DNA from: Shewanella frigidimarina
GTDB taxonomy: Bacteria; Pseudomonadota; Gammaproteobacteria; Enterobacterales; Shewanellaceae
Direction of reading: 5' to 3'
Length of the DNA: 64,000 nucleotides
Assembly: GCF_003797125.1 (NCBI RefSeq)
Contig: NZ_RKKE01000010.1
Location: 18,689 to 82,688 of the forward strand
The notes beneath the pieces are model-generated. The model did not search any database and was not told the DNA's origin. It saw nothing but the letters and a program-made list of their open reading frames with translations. Below are positions 9,502 through 17,919 of the stretch, in pieces. The translations under genes and the position numbers were made by a program. Position 1 is the first letter of the stretch, and every line of letters begins with the position of its first letter.

Positions 9502-10290
9502 CTACGCTTGTTTGGGTTGAGTTTGCTGTTCTGCACGACGGATTATTTCACCTGCTAGGGCTAAATAGGCTTTAGCTCCAGCACTTGATTTGTCGTAATA
9601 CATGGCAGGTGCACCAAAACTAGGTGCTTCAGCTAAACGAACATTTCGCGGTATGACAGTGCGATACACTTTCTCACCAAAATGCTGTTTGAGTTGGTCT
9701 GATACATCATTAGATAAACGATTACGCGGATCATACATAGTCCGCAAAATGCCTTCTATGCTTAATGTAGGGTTAACCATGGCGCCTAGCTTGGTAATGG
9801 TGTCTATTAACGCAGTTAAGCCTTCTAGGGCATAATATTCACATTGCATTGGCACAAGCACTGAATCAGCAGCAGACATGGCATTTACAGTTAACATATT
9901 GAGTGATGGAGGGCAGTCGATAAAGATAAAGTCATAATCATCTTTGATCGGTGCTAATGCATTGCGTAAACGGATCTCACGCGCATAAAATTCCATTAAT
10001 TTAATTTCAGCAGCAGTGACATCACCATTACCCGCGACCAAATCATATTTACCAATGGTATTTTTAATCACTATTTCGGCAAAGGGTTTTTCTTCGACTA
10101 ATAATTCATAAGCGGTGTTTTCGACTTCATATTTATCGACACCACTGCCCATGGTCGCATTACCTTGAGGATCTAAATCGATCAACAACACTTTACGCTT
10201 TGTGGCGGCAAGTGATGCGGCTAAATTAACGCAAGTAGTTGTTTTTCCAACGCCACCTTTTTGGTTGGCTACGGCAATGATTTTACCCAC
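9502..10290 (-). CDS. parA: ParA/Soj chromosome-partitioning ATPase
   Basis: ATPase that moves ParB-parS complexes along the nucleoid. The 262-residue protein has the deviant Walker A KGGVGKTT (residues 11-18), Walker A-prime LIDLDPQGNAT and Walker B DFIFIDCPPSLNMLTVNA. Length is typical of chromosomal Soj proteins, which lack the N-terminal HTH of plasmid ParA. It is co-directional with rsmG (62-bp gap upstream) and parB, matching the mnmG-rsmG-parA-parB cluster near many bacterial origins. Confidence 0.97.
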   Translation of the reverse strand: MGKIIAVANQKGGVGKTTTCVNLAASLAATKRKVLLIDLDPQGNATMGSGVDKYEVENTAYELLVEEKPFAEIVIKNTIGKYDLVAGNGDVTAAEIKLMEFYAREIRLRNALAPIKDDYDFIFIDCPPSLNMLTVNAMSAADSVLVPMQCEYYALEGLTALIDTITKLGAMVNPTLSIEGILRTMYDPRNRLSNDVSDQLKQHFGEKVYRTVIPRNVRLAEAPSFGAPAMYYDKSSAGAKAYLALAGEIIRRAEQQTQPKQA

Positions 10291-10352
10291 AATGTCATCC
10301 TGTCTTAAAGTTATTGATGTCCGGTTAGCTTAATTAGCGAAAGAAATGCGAG

Positions 10353-10994
10353 TTATTGCTTAGCAATTTTTAATAAATGTCGCTGTTCATCTAACATTGG
10401 TACATGCAATACAATGGTTTCTACCAACGAAAATCCTGTTGGCATCTCTTGTAATTCTTGCTGATTTAACTGGCCTTTTAATGCATAAAAAGTGCCTTTC
10501 TCGGTCGGTAAATGATGACACCAACTGAGCATATCTTGAATTGATGCAAATGCTCGGCTTAACACACCATCAAATTTAATCTCTGGGATATAAGCTTCAA
10601 CTCGACTTTCTACCGAAGTAATATTATTGATTTTTAATTCAAACTGAACCTGTTTTTGAAAACGGATTCGTTTACCTAAACTATCTAGCAATACAAACTG
10701 CTTATCTGGATTCATAATCGCTAATGGGATCCCTGGTAAACCGGGGCCAGTTCCTACATCGATAAAACGTTGTCCTTCAAGATAAGGAGAAACGGTCAAA
10801 CTGTCCATAACATGACGGATTAACATTTGCTCAGGATCGCGAACAGCGGTGAGATTATAAGCCTTATTCCATTTATCAAGCATTTCAACAAAACCTATTA
10901 ATTGTTTTTGTTGTAATTCAGTGGCCGACATATTCATTTCAGCTAAATAGGTTTTAAGTTGGGCAGATAACACAGAAAGCCTCGTAGGTTGCAT
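10353..10994 (-). CDS. rsmG: RsmG, 16S rRNA m7G527 methyltransferase
   Basis: S-adenosylmethionine-dependent methyltransferase that makes 7-methylguanosine at G527 of 16S rRNA; loss confers low-level streptomycin resistance in E. coli. The 213-residue reading has WNKAYNLTAVRDPEQML, the SAM loop FIDVGTGPGLPGIPLA and LSRAFAS, all family signatures. The start is uncertain: the listed ATG adds seven residues (MQPTRLS) before a GTG that would give a protein starting at VLSAQLK, closer to the family N-terminus. It follows mnmG after 91 bp that contain a hairpin. Confidence 0.95.
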   Translation of the reverse strand: MQPTRLSVLSAQLKTYLAEMNMSATELQQKQLIGFVEMLDKWNKAYNLTAVRDPEQMLIRHVMDSLTVSPYLEGQRFIDVGTGPGLPGIPLAIMNPDKQFVLLDSLGKRIRFQKQVQFELKINNITSVESRVEAYIPEIKFDGVLSRAFASIQDMLSWCHHLPTEKGTFYALKGQLNQQELQEMPTGFSLVETIVLHVPMLDEQRHLLKIAKQ

Positions 10995-11032
10995 GATAAA
11001 GACGGCAGTTATTATGAAGCCGTAAAAGCACT

Positions 11033-11056
11033 AAGGGAAGCCTTATGGCTTCCCTT
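11033..11056 (-). terminator. Hairpin between mnmG and rsmG (attenuator-like)
   Basis: Perfect 10-bp stem (11033-11042 with 11047-11056) with a TTAT loop. On the minus strand the following bases are only weakly T-rich, so this is more likely a partial terminator or an RNA-processing or stability hairpin between two co-directional genes than a full stop. Confidence 0.5.
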
Positions 11057-11085
11057 GTGGTATTGAGTTGTAAAAATAACTAGAT

Positions 11086-12975
11086 TTATGCGATTTTTCG
11101 CAATAAACCTCGTTTTTTCAAATGTACTAGCAAAATTGAGATAGCTGCAGGGGTAATACCTGAGATCCGTGATGCTTGTCCAACAGTGTCAGGTTTATGA
11201 TTATTTAGTTTTGCGATCACTTCATTTGATAAACCTGGAACTTCCTGATAATCCAGATCAAGGGGCAATAATGAATTTTCATGACGGATCGCTTTATCAA
11301 TTTCATCTTGCTGACGTTGAATATAACCAGAGTACTTAACTTGAATTTGCACTTGTTCAGCAGCTTGCTGATCATCAAGTCCAGGGCCAAAACCTTCTAA
11401 TGACATTAGCTTTGCATAATTCATTTCAGGACGGCGTAGCAAATCTTCAAATGATGCTTCACGTGAAATAGGGGTGTTTAATTGTGGATTAAGTACACCT
11501 AATAAAGCAGAATTTGGGTGGACCCATTGACTGCGTAAGCGCTGAAGTTCTAATTCGATCGATTCTCTTTTGGCAATAAATGATTCCCAGCGTTTATCAT
11601 CAACTAAGCCTAATTCACGGCCTTTCTCAGTTAATCGTAAATCGGCATTATCTTCACGTAGTAATAAACGGTATTCCGCACGACTGGTAAACATACGGTA
11701 CGGTTCTTTTGTACCTAAGGTTGATAAGTCGTCAACTAAAACGCCTAAATAAGCTTCATCACGACGTGGGCACCAGGCCGTTTTTCCTTGAACTTGCAGT
11801 GATGCATTCATTCCAGCAAGTAAACCTTGAGCTCCGGCTTCTTCGTAACCAGTAGTACCGTTAATTTGGCCGGCGAAATAGAGTCCTTCGATGGCTTTAG
11901 TTTCTAATGAGTTCTTAAGATCGCGTGGATCAAAATAATCATATTCAATAGCATAGCCAGGACGCATAATTTCGGCGTTTTCCATGCCTTTAATTGAGCG
12001 GACTAAATTTAATTGAACATCAAACGGTAAACTGGTTGAGATACCATTTGGATAAATTTCATTAGTACTTAGTCCTTCAGGTTCAATAAATATCTGATGT
12101 GACGACTTGTCTGCAAAACGATGGATTTTATCTTCGATAGACGGGCAATAACGTGGTCCGATCCCTTCTATAACGCCTGAGTACATTGGGCTACGATCTA
12201 GTCCTCCACGAATAATGTCGTGGGTTTTCTCGTTGGTATGAGTGATAAAACATGAAACCTGTCTTGGATGCTGACTAACATCACCAATAAATGACATTAC
12301 TGGAAGTGGTGTGTCACCTTTTTGTTCGGTCATTTGTGTAAAATCAATGGTATTAGCATCAATACGTGGAGGTGTACCGGTTTTTAAACGGCCAACACGG
12401 ATATTTAATTCACGTAAACGATTCGCTAATGCAATTGCTGGTGGATCGCCTGCACGGCCACCACTGTAATTTTGCATACCAATATGGATTTTACCGCTTA
12501 AGAATGTACCCGTTGTTAATACAATTGCAGGTGCTTCGAAAGCTAAACCCATTTGTGTTACTACACCAATAACTTTATCGTTTTCAACAACTAGGTCATC
12601 AACAGCCTGTTGGAAAATACGTAAATTAGGTTGGTTTTGTAAAATATGCTGGATTTTTTGACGATATAGCGCTCTGTCTGCTTGTGCACGTGTTGCACGA
12701 ACGGCAGGGCCTTTGCTTGAATTTAATGTTCTAAATTGAATACCGGCAAAGTCAGTGGCAGTTGCCATTGCACCACCTAAGGCATCAATTTCTTTTACCA
12801 AATGGCCTTTACCAATCCCGCCAATAGCAGGATTACAAGACATTTGGCCAAGTGTGTCGATGTTATGGGTCAACAATAATGTTTTTGAGCCCATTCTTGC
12901 AGCTGCAAGTGCTGCTTCAGTTCCGGCATGACCACCACCAACAACAATTACATCAAACCGTTCATGAAAATGCAT
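11086..12975 (-). CDS. mnmG: MnmG (GidA), tRNA U34 carboxymethylaminomethyl-modifying enzyme, FAD subunit
   Basis: Works with MnmE to put the cmnm5 group on the wobble uridine of certain tRNAs, using FAD, NADH and methylene-THF. The 629-residue protein has the dinucleotide-binding motif VGGGHAGTEAALAAARMG (about residues 12-29), the GidA signatures GPRYCPSIEDK and AGQINGTTGYEEAGAQGLLAG, and a helical C-terminus that contacts MnmE. It borders oriC directly and is transcribed away from it, as in E. coli; its partner mnmE is at 17.9-19.3 kb. Confidence 0.98.
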   Translation of the reverse strand: MHFHERFDVIVVGGGHAGTEAALAAARMGSKTLLLTHNIDTLGQMSCNPAIGGIGKGHLVKEIDALGGAMATATDFAGIQFRTLNSSKGPAVRATRAQADRALYRQKIQHILQNQPNLRIFQQAVDDLVVENDKVIGVVTQMGLAFEAPAIVLTTGTFLSGKIHIGMQNYSGGRAGDPPAIALANRLRELNIRVGRLKTGTPPRIDANTIDFTQMTEQKGDTPLPVMSFIGDVSQHPRQVSCFITHTNEKTHDIIRGGLDRSPMYSGVIEGIGPRYCPSIEDKIHRFADKSSHQIFIEPEGLSTNEIYPNGISTSLPFDVQLNLVRSIKGMENAEIMRPGYAIEYDYFDPRDLKNSLETKAIEGLYFAGQINGTTGYEEAGAQGLLAGMNASLQVQGKTAWCPRRDEAYLGVLVDDLSTLGTKEPYRMFTSRAEYRLLLREDNADLRLTEKGRELGLVDDKRWESFIAKRESIELELQRLRSQWVHPNSALLGVLNPQLNTPISREASFEDLLRRPEMNYAKLMSLEGFGPGLDDQQAAEQVQIQVKYSGYIQRQQDEIDKAIRHENSLLPLDLDYQEVPGLSNEVIAKLNNHKPDTVGQASRISGITPAAISILLVHLKKRGLLRKIA

Positions 12976-13446
12976 TATCTGACCTTTGATAGCTAAGAAA
13001 GTTAAATTCGAATTTAATCTGTTTTCGATTGGATCATTTTAGCACTTGCTTGTCTGAACGTGAACGATCATTTTTCACTGATTGATCAAGATGCGGTTTG
13101 CTTAATAGATCTTAAGATCTTTATATAGATCTTTTTATTATGTTTATTATTAGGATCGGAATTTTCTGTTGATAACTTTTATTTCTTTTTAAAATCAATA
13201 TGTAAAGTCAAAACTAACCTGTGATCTGATCGCGATCAAACTCAAGATAACATGGGGATAGATCGGGTAGTTATCCACAAGGGTGATCATTGAGCAGATC
13301 GGACTGTGAATAGTACAGAGTTATGATCGCTAAAAATAATAGCTTATCCACAAACTTATACTAATAAATAATATATTGTGGATAAGTATGATCTAATCTG
13401 TGAGTTGATCAGGATTTATTCAGGATATGATCGGATCTATATAGGC
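12976..13446. other. oriC: oriC, chromosomal replication origin (471-bp intergenic region)
   Basis: This gap between mnmG and mioC has the arrangement of E. coli oriC. An AT-rich unwinding region (about 13098-13165) contains three closely spaced AGATCTT-type elements (GATC at 13108, 13116, 13128), resembling the E. coli 13-mers. Perfect DnaA boxes TTATCCACA lie at 13271-13279 and 13344-13352, and on the other strand at 13377-13385; a weaker box TGTTGATAA at 13167-13175 occupies the R1-like place beside the AT-rich region. By eye I count about 18 GATC Dam sites in the gap, roughly ten times chance, and they continue into mioC. No IHF site is clear. Confidence 0.92.
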
Positions 13447-13887
13447 TTAGATAAGATGCTGCCATTGCAATAACCACGCTAGAGCAGGTTCTTCAGGTAT
13501 TGGATCTCGTTGCACGTCTATTTGGATCTTATCCACAATAGCGTTAGATCCATTCTGTAAAAGTAGTGAGGTTATTTTTTCAGGTCCTTGGCAGAAAGTA
13601 TCGTAACTAGAGTCGCCAATTGCACATAAAGCGAACTTGATATGGTTAAGATCGGGCATTTCGATCATTAATTGCTTATGAAACGGAACTATATTGTCGG
13701 GAAGATCGCCTGCTCCATGAGTAGAACATACAAGGATCCACACTGGAAAATCTGCTAATTCATCTATATTAGGCTCAATAAAGACCTCTGTTTGATGGTT
13801 TAACTCAGCAAGTTGAGCCGCCATTTCATCGGCAACATATTCTGAACCGCCTAATGTTGTGCCTACTAATAATGCTACTTTTGCCAT
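13447..13887 (-). CDS. mioC: MioC flavodoxin-like protein
   Basis: Short-chain FMN-binding flavodoxin; in E. coli it is needed for biotin synthase activity in vitro, and its transcription runs into oriC. The 146-residue protein starts MAKVALLVGTTLGGSEYVADEMA, the FMN phosphate loop, and has the STHGAGDLPDN and GDSSYDTFCQG FMN-binding loops. It ends at the edge of oriC and is transcribed towards it, as in E. coli. The coding region keeps a high density of GATC sites, at least seven by eye. Confidence 0.93.
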   Translation of the reverse strand: MAKVALLVGTTLGGSEYVADEMAAQLAELNHQTEVFIEPNIDELADFPVWILVCSTHGAGDLPDNIVPFHKQLMIEMPDLNHIKFALCAIGDSSYDTFCQGPEKITSLLLQNGSNAIVDKIQIDVQRDPIPEEPALAWLLQWQHLI

Positions 13888-14107
13888 CTTGACTCCAAAT
13901 TATCTGTATATTTCATTATTGCATACCTGTTTTGATCGCTGTGGGGCGATGCATTTGGCTATTTTACTCGTTCAATTGCGATTAATGTTGGCTTATTTGT
14001 GTTTATAAAGGGGAATAACGGTGTAAATAAGTGTGCTTTAGGCGTTTTTAAGTGCTTTTATTTAGGCTTTTTTTGTTGGTTAACATGAGTTTTTAATGTT
14101 TTTAGCA

Positions 14108-14135
14108 TAAAAAAACGAGCCTTATAAGGCTCGTT
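14108..14135 (-). terminator. Terminator of the frmA-fghA operon
   Basis: Perfect 22-nt palindrome at 14114-14135 with GC-rich core CGAGCC/GGCTCG, followed on the minus strand by a run of seven T. It lies 36 bp past the fghA stop. The rest of the 283-bp gap to mioC (13888-14107) shows no further gene; it should hold the mioC promoter. Confidence 0.85.
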
Positions 14136-14170
14136 GATATGGGGTTAATACTGCAGTATTACTTGGATAA

Positions 14171-15016
14171 CTAACTTAATGACAAATACTTTGCATGAAA
14201 ACGCAGATGGTCTTCAATAAATGTCGCGATAAAATAATAGCTGTGGTCATAACCAGGCTGCATTCTTAGCTCAAGCGGATAACCTTTGTCTTTTGCTACT
14301 TTGACTAAGTCTTGTGGCTTTAATTGCTCGTTCAAAAAATTGTCATTACTGCCTTGGTCCACCAGCGCGGGCACAAATTGTTGGCTATTGGCCATTAACT
14401 CGCAGCTATCGTATTGTTTCCATTGTTGCTGGTCATCACCTAAGTAACCGCGGAATGCTTTGATGCCCCATGGGCTGTCCATTGGATGACAAATAGGACT
14501 GAATGCAGACAAGCTTTTATATTTATTAGGATTTTTTAATCCGATAGTTAACGCGCCATGTCCACCCATTGAGTGACCGCTAATACTACGTTGTTCTGTT
14601 ACCGGAAAATGAGCTTCAATCAATGCAGGCAATTCGTTTACCACGTAATCATACATTTGGTAATGCTGACTAAATGGTGGTTTAGTGGCATTTAGATAAA
14701 AGCCTGCGCCTAAACCAAAGTCATAAGCGCTGTCTGCATCATCTGCGACATTTTCACCTCGTGGGCTGGTATCGGGTGCGACAATAGCCATGCCTAATTC
14801 GGCTGCTATGCGCTGTGCACCTGCTTTTTGCATAAAGTTTTCATCAGTACATGTAAGCCCTGACAACCAGTATAAAACCGGTACTTTTTGGGTTTCGGCT
14901 TGTGGTGGTAAGTAAATAGCAAACCGCATGGTGCAATTTAGCGCACTTGATTGATGACTGTATTGTTTATGCCAACCACCAAATGCTTTGGTACTGCTGA
15001 TACTTTCAATGGTCAT
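14171..15016 (-). CDS. fghA: S-formylglutathione hydrolase
   Basis: Hydrolyses S-formylglutathione to formate and glutathione, the last step of glutathione-dependent formaldehyde removal. The 281-residue protein is an esterase-D-type alpha/beta hydrolase. It has the nucleophile elbow SGHSMGGHGAL (Ser about 149), the oxyanion region YWLSGLTCTDENF, an acid in LVDQGSNDNFL and the catalytic histidine in GYDHSYYF. It lies 73 bp downstream of frmA and shares its terminator, so the two enzymes are probably co-transcribed. Confidence 0.95.
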   Translation of the reverse strand: MTIESISSTKAFGGWHKQYSHQSSALNCTMRFAIYLPPQAETQKVPVLYWLSGLTCTDENFMQKAGAQRIAAELGMAIVAPDTSPRGENVADDADSAYDFGLGAGFYLNATKPPFSQHYQMYDYVVNELPALIEAHFPVTEQRSISGHSMGGHGALTIGLKNPNKYKSLSAFSPICHPMDSPWGIKAFRGYLGDDQQQWKQYDSCELMANSQQFVPALVDQGSNDNFLNEQLKPQDLVKVAKDKGYPLELRMQPGYDHSYYFIATFIEDHLRFHAKYLSLS

Positions 15017-15089
15017 TATGTGTCCTTATTTGTCAGACCGCAGTTAAGTTGTTTAACGCTTAACTGCGTCTGTCATGATAAATTAAGCG

Positions 15090-16220
15090 TTACTTGGCAA
15101 AGTGGATCACGCTGCGAATACTTTCACCTTTGTGCATTAAATCAAATGCATCATTAATACCTTCAATACCCATGGTGTGAGTTATAAAGTGGTCAAGTTT
15201 AAATTCGCCAGCTAAGTATTGCTCAACAATACCCGGTAATTCACTGCGTCCTTTAACGCCACCAAATGCACTGCCGCGCCATACGCGACCAGTGACTAAC
15301 TGGAATGGACGGGTTGATATTTCTTGGCCTGCACCGGCTACACCAATAATGACTGACTCCCCCCAACCTTTATGACAACACTCTAATGCACTGCGCATAA
15401 CATTGACGTTACCAATACATTCAAACGAGAAATCGACACCACCATCGGTCATTTCTACAATCACTTCTTGAATCGGCTTATCAAAGTTTTTAGGATTAAT
15501 GCAATCGGTTGCACCTAATTTTTTGGCAAGTTCGAATTTAGATTCATTAAGGTCAATACCAATAATTCGGCTGGCGCCAGCCATGGTGGCACCAATAATT
15601 GCTGATAGACCGATACCGCCTAAACCAAAAATAGCGACAGTATCACCTTTTTGAACTTTAGCTGTTTTCAATACAGCGCCCATGCCGGTGGTCACACCAC
15701 AACCTAATAAACATACTTCTTCTAATGGCGCATCTTTACTGACTTTGGCTAATGATATTTCCGGTAATACTGTGTACTCAGAAAATGTTGAACAACCCAT
15801 GTAGTGAAAAATTGGCTCACCATCTTTAAAGAAACGCGTGGTGCCGTCTGGCATTAATCCTTTGCCTTGAGTTTCACGTACTGCGCTGCAAAGATTGGTT
15901 TTACCAGAAGTACAGAATTTACATACTCCACATTCTGCTGTGTATAACGGAATAACATGATCGCCGACTTGTACGCTAGTAACGCCTTCACCGACCATGT
16001 GAACAATACCACCACCTTCATGACCAAGAATCGCCGGGAATACCCCTTCAGGATCATCACCTGAAAGCGTGAAAGCATCGGTATGACAAACGCCAGATGC
16101 CACAATACGTACCATGACTTCACCCGCTTTTGGGTACATGACGTCGACTTCTTCTACCGATAGTGGCTGGCCAGGTCCCCAAGCAATAGCTGCTTTTGAT
16201 TTAATAAATTGTGCTGACAT
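15090..16220 (-). CDS. frmA: S-(hydroxymethyl)glutathione dehydrogenase / class III alcohol dehydrogenase
   Basis: NAD-dependent, zinc-containing oxidation of S-hydroxymethylglutathione to S-formylglutathione; the class also reduces S-nitrosoglutathione. The 376-residue protein has catalytic zinc ligands Cys45 (GVCHTD), His67 (GHEGGG) and a Cys near 174 (LLGCGVTTG), and the structural zinc cysteines 97, 100, 103 and 111. The Rossmann motif is FGLGGIGLSAIIGA. An ATG six codons upstream is in frame, but AAGGA lies 8 nt before the ATG at 16220, which gives the family length. fghA follows; a LysR gene is divergent. Confidence 0.96.
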   Translation of the reverse strand: MSAQFIKSKAAIAWGPGQPLSVEEVDVMYPKAGEVMVRIVASGVCHTDAFTLSGDDPEGVFPAILGHEGGGIVHMVGEGVTSVQVGDHVIPLYTAECGVCKFCTSGKTNLCSAVRETQGKGLMPDGTTRFFKDGEPIFHYMGCSTFSEYTVLPEISLAKVSKDAPLEEVCLLGCGVTTGMGAVLKTAKVQKGDTVAIFGLGGIGLSAIIGATMAGASRIIGIDLNESKFELAKKLGATDCINPKNFDKPIQEVIVEMTDGGVDFSFECIGNVNVMRSALECCHKGWGESVIIGVAGAGQEISTRPFQLVTGRVWRGSAFGGVKGRSELPGIVEQYLAGEFKLDHFITHTMGIEGINDAFDLMHKGESIRSVIHFAK

Positions 16221-16305
16221 AAATGATTTCCTTAACATTAACGACCATGGTCAACATGGTTAAGAGGTATGGCTACAGTGTAGTGTATTTAGTCATTGTA
16301 TTTGT

Positions 16306-16322
16306 TTATCATAGAATGATAA
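16306..16322. promoter_or_regulatory. Candidate LysR-type operator between frmA and its divergent regulator
   Basis: TTATCAT-AGA-ATGATAA is a perfect inverted repeat (7-bp arms, 3-bp spacer) of the interrupted-dyad type bound by LysR regulators. It lies 40 bp upstream of the LysR start and 86 bp upstream of frmA. A second, imperfect dyad with an ACCATGGT core spans about 16231-16264 next to the frmA ribosome-binding site. Both are inferences from symmetry and position. Confidence 0.5.
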
Positions 16323-16361
16323 TTAGCTTATTTTGCAAATGACTTTTACGAGAATGTAATA

Positions 16362-17228
16362 ATGATGAAGTGGGAAGGCATTTTTGAATTTGTGGCGGTG
16401 GCCGAAACGGACAGCTTTACTGTGGCTGGCAAGCGTTTGAGTATTTCTACCGCGCAAGTGAGTCGACAAATTAGTCAGCTTGAAAACCGTTTAAACACCA
16501 AATTATTTTATCGCACCACTCGTAAAGTATCGTTAACTGAAGAAGGTACGGTCTATTATCAGCATTGTCGCCAGGTATTAAACAGTCTTGATGAAGCAGA
16601 ACGCGCTATTTCAAGTTTAAAAGATAAGCCACAAGGACTGATTAGAATTACTGCACCAGTGACTTACGGTGAAAAGTTTATCATGCCGATAGTGATTGAT
16701 TTTATGCAGCAATATCCTGACATTGAAGTGATTTGTGAGCTGACTAATCAGCAACTTGACTTAGTGGATGGTGGTTATGATTTGGCGATTAGGTTAGGGC
16801 GGTTAACTAATTCTACTATGATGGCAAAGCGGCTTACGAGTCGAAGCCAATATGTGTGCGCAGCCCCGAGTTATATCGCTAAATACGGTACGCCTTATGC
16901 GTTATCGGAGTTAAGTCAGCATAATTGTTTAATCGGCAGTCAGTCACATTGGCATTTTGTTGAGCAAGGTAAACCTAAGACGGTAAAAGTGCATGGGTCT
17001 TTAGCTTGTAGCAGTGGTTTGAGTTTATTGAATGCAGCTATATGTGGTTTGGGGATTGTGCAGTTACCAGGATATTACGTCAATGATGCTATAGCAGAGG
17101 GGCTGTTAGTGGTATTGCTTGCTCCTTTTCAACAACCTAAAGAAGGTATTTGGGCTTTGTATCCGCATAATCGCCATTTATCACCCAAAGTCAGATTGCT
17201 GGTCGATAAGTTATCGCAAGAGTTGTAA
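16362..17228 (+). CDS. LysR-family transcriptional regulator
   Basis: The 288-residue protein has an N-terminal winged helix-turn-helix (FVAVAETDSFTVAGKRLSIS then AQVSRQISQLE, residues about 9-45) followed by a periplasmic-binding-like effector domain (PVTYGEKFIMPIVIDFMQQYP), typical of LysR proteins of the group acting on neighbouring oxidoreductases. It is divergent from frmA with 141 bp between starts and a LysR-like dyad in that gap, so it probably controls frmA-fghA as well as itself. The effector cannot be read from sequence. The start could be either of two adjacent ATG codons (16362 or 16365). Confidence 0.88.
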   Translation: MMKWEGIFEFVAVAETDSFTVAGKRLSISTAQVSRQISQLENRLNTKLFYRTTRKVSLTEEGTVYYQHCRQVLNSLDEAERAISSLKDKPQGLIRITAPVTYGEKFIMPIVIDFMQQYPDIEVICELTNQQLDLVDGGYDLAIRLGRLTNSTMMAKRLTSRSQYVCAAPSYIAKYGTPYALSELSQHNCLIGSQSHWHFVEQGKPKTVKVHGSLACSSGLSLLNAAICGLGIVQLPGYYVNDAIAEGLLVVLLAPFQQPKEGIWALYPHNRHLSPKVRLLVDKLSQEL

Positions 17229-17279
17229 CTATATGCTGTTTTTCTCGAACCAATGTTAACGATGGAAGTTAACAAGACT

Positions 17280-17894
17280 CTAGCTCATAGTTCGCAAATA
17301 ACGTGCAATTTGAGCTTTTGGAAGGCTGGATATTTTATTGATAATATCAATGGTAATAGCTTGTTTGGGCAGCTGTAGTTGTAATAGATCTATTTGATGT
17401 AACCATAAATGGCTGGTCATGGTGGCATCAGCCAAGGCCCGGTGAAACACGCCATCGTTAGGTAATTGGTGATGATCTACAAGCGTGCCAAGCTTATGGT
17501 TGGGGGCATCTTGGCTTATCCGCCTTGATAATAACAACGAGCAAGCAAATTGACCGCTGTAATGCAGTTTGCTATGGCTAAACTCGGCATCGAGAAACTT
17601 TTTATCAAAGCTGGCATTGTGTGCCACCAAATTAAAACCATCAATAAACTTAGCAAACTGCCCCATGACTTGTTTGGACGCTGGGGCATGTTTAAGCATA
17701 TCGTTACTAATACCAGTATATTGCTCAATAAAGCTATTGACTCGCCGACCAGGATTAATCAATTCCTGAAAAGTATCGACTATTTGACCATTAACTAACT
17801 TAACCGCCCCAATTTCTATGGCTCGGTCACCGTTATCTGGTGATAGTCCTGTGGTTTCAAAATCGAGTACCACAACTTGGTTAGCGAGTTTCAT
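17280..17894 (-). CDS. DnaQ-family 3'-5' exonuclease (DEDDh)
   Basis: The 204-residue protein has the three exonuclease motifs of the epsilon/DnaQ family: Exo I VVLDFETTGLSP (Asp11, Glu13), Exo II HNASFDKKFLDAEF, and Exo III HRALADATMT (the DEDDh histidine and aspartate). It is a stand-alone nuclease domain and lacks the polymerase-binding tail clearly recognisable in true DnaQ, so I leave the symbol empty. The longest reading adds 24 residues that overlap mnmE, but the ATG at 17894 begins MKLANQVVVLDFET and removes the overlap. It follows mnmE by 25 bp and may share its transcript. Confidence 0.88.
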   Translation of the reverse strand: MKLANQVVVLDFETTGLSPDNGDRAIEIGAVKLVNGQIVDTFQELINPGRRVNSFIEQYTGISNDMLKHAPASKQVMGQFAKFIDGFNLVAHNASFDKKFLDAEFSHSKLHYSGQFACSLLLSRRISQDAPNHKLGTLVDHHQLPNDGVFHRALADATMTSHLWLHQIDLLQLQLPKQAITIDIINKISSLPKAQIARYLRTMS

Positions 17895-17919
17895 CAATTT
17901 ACACCTATTTATCGATACA

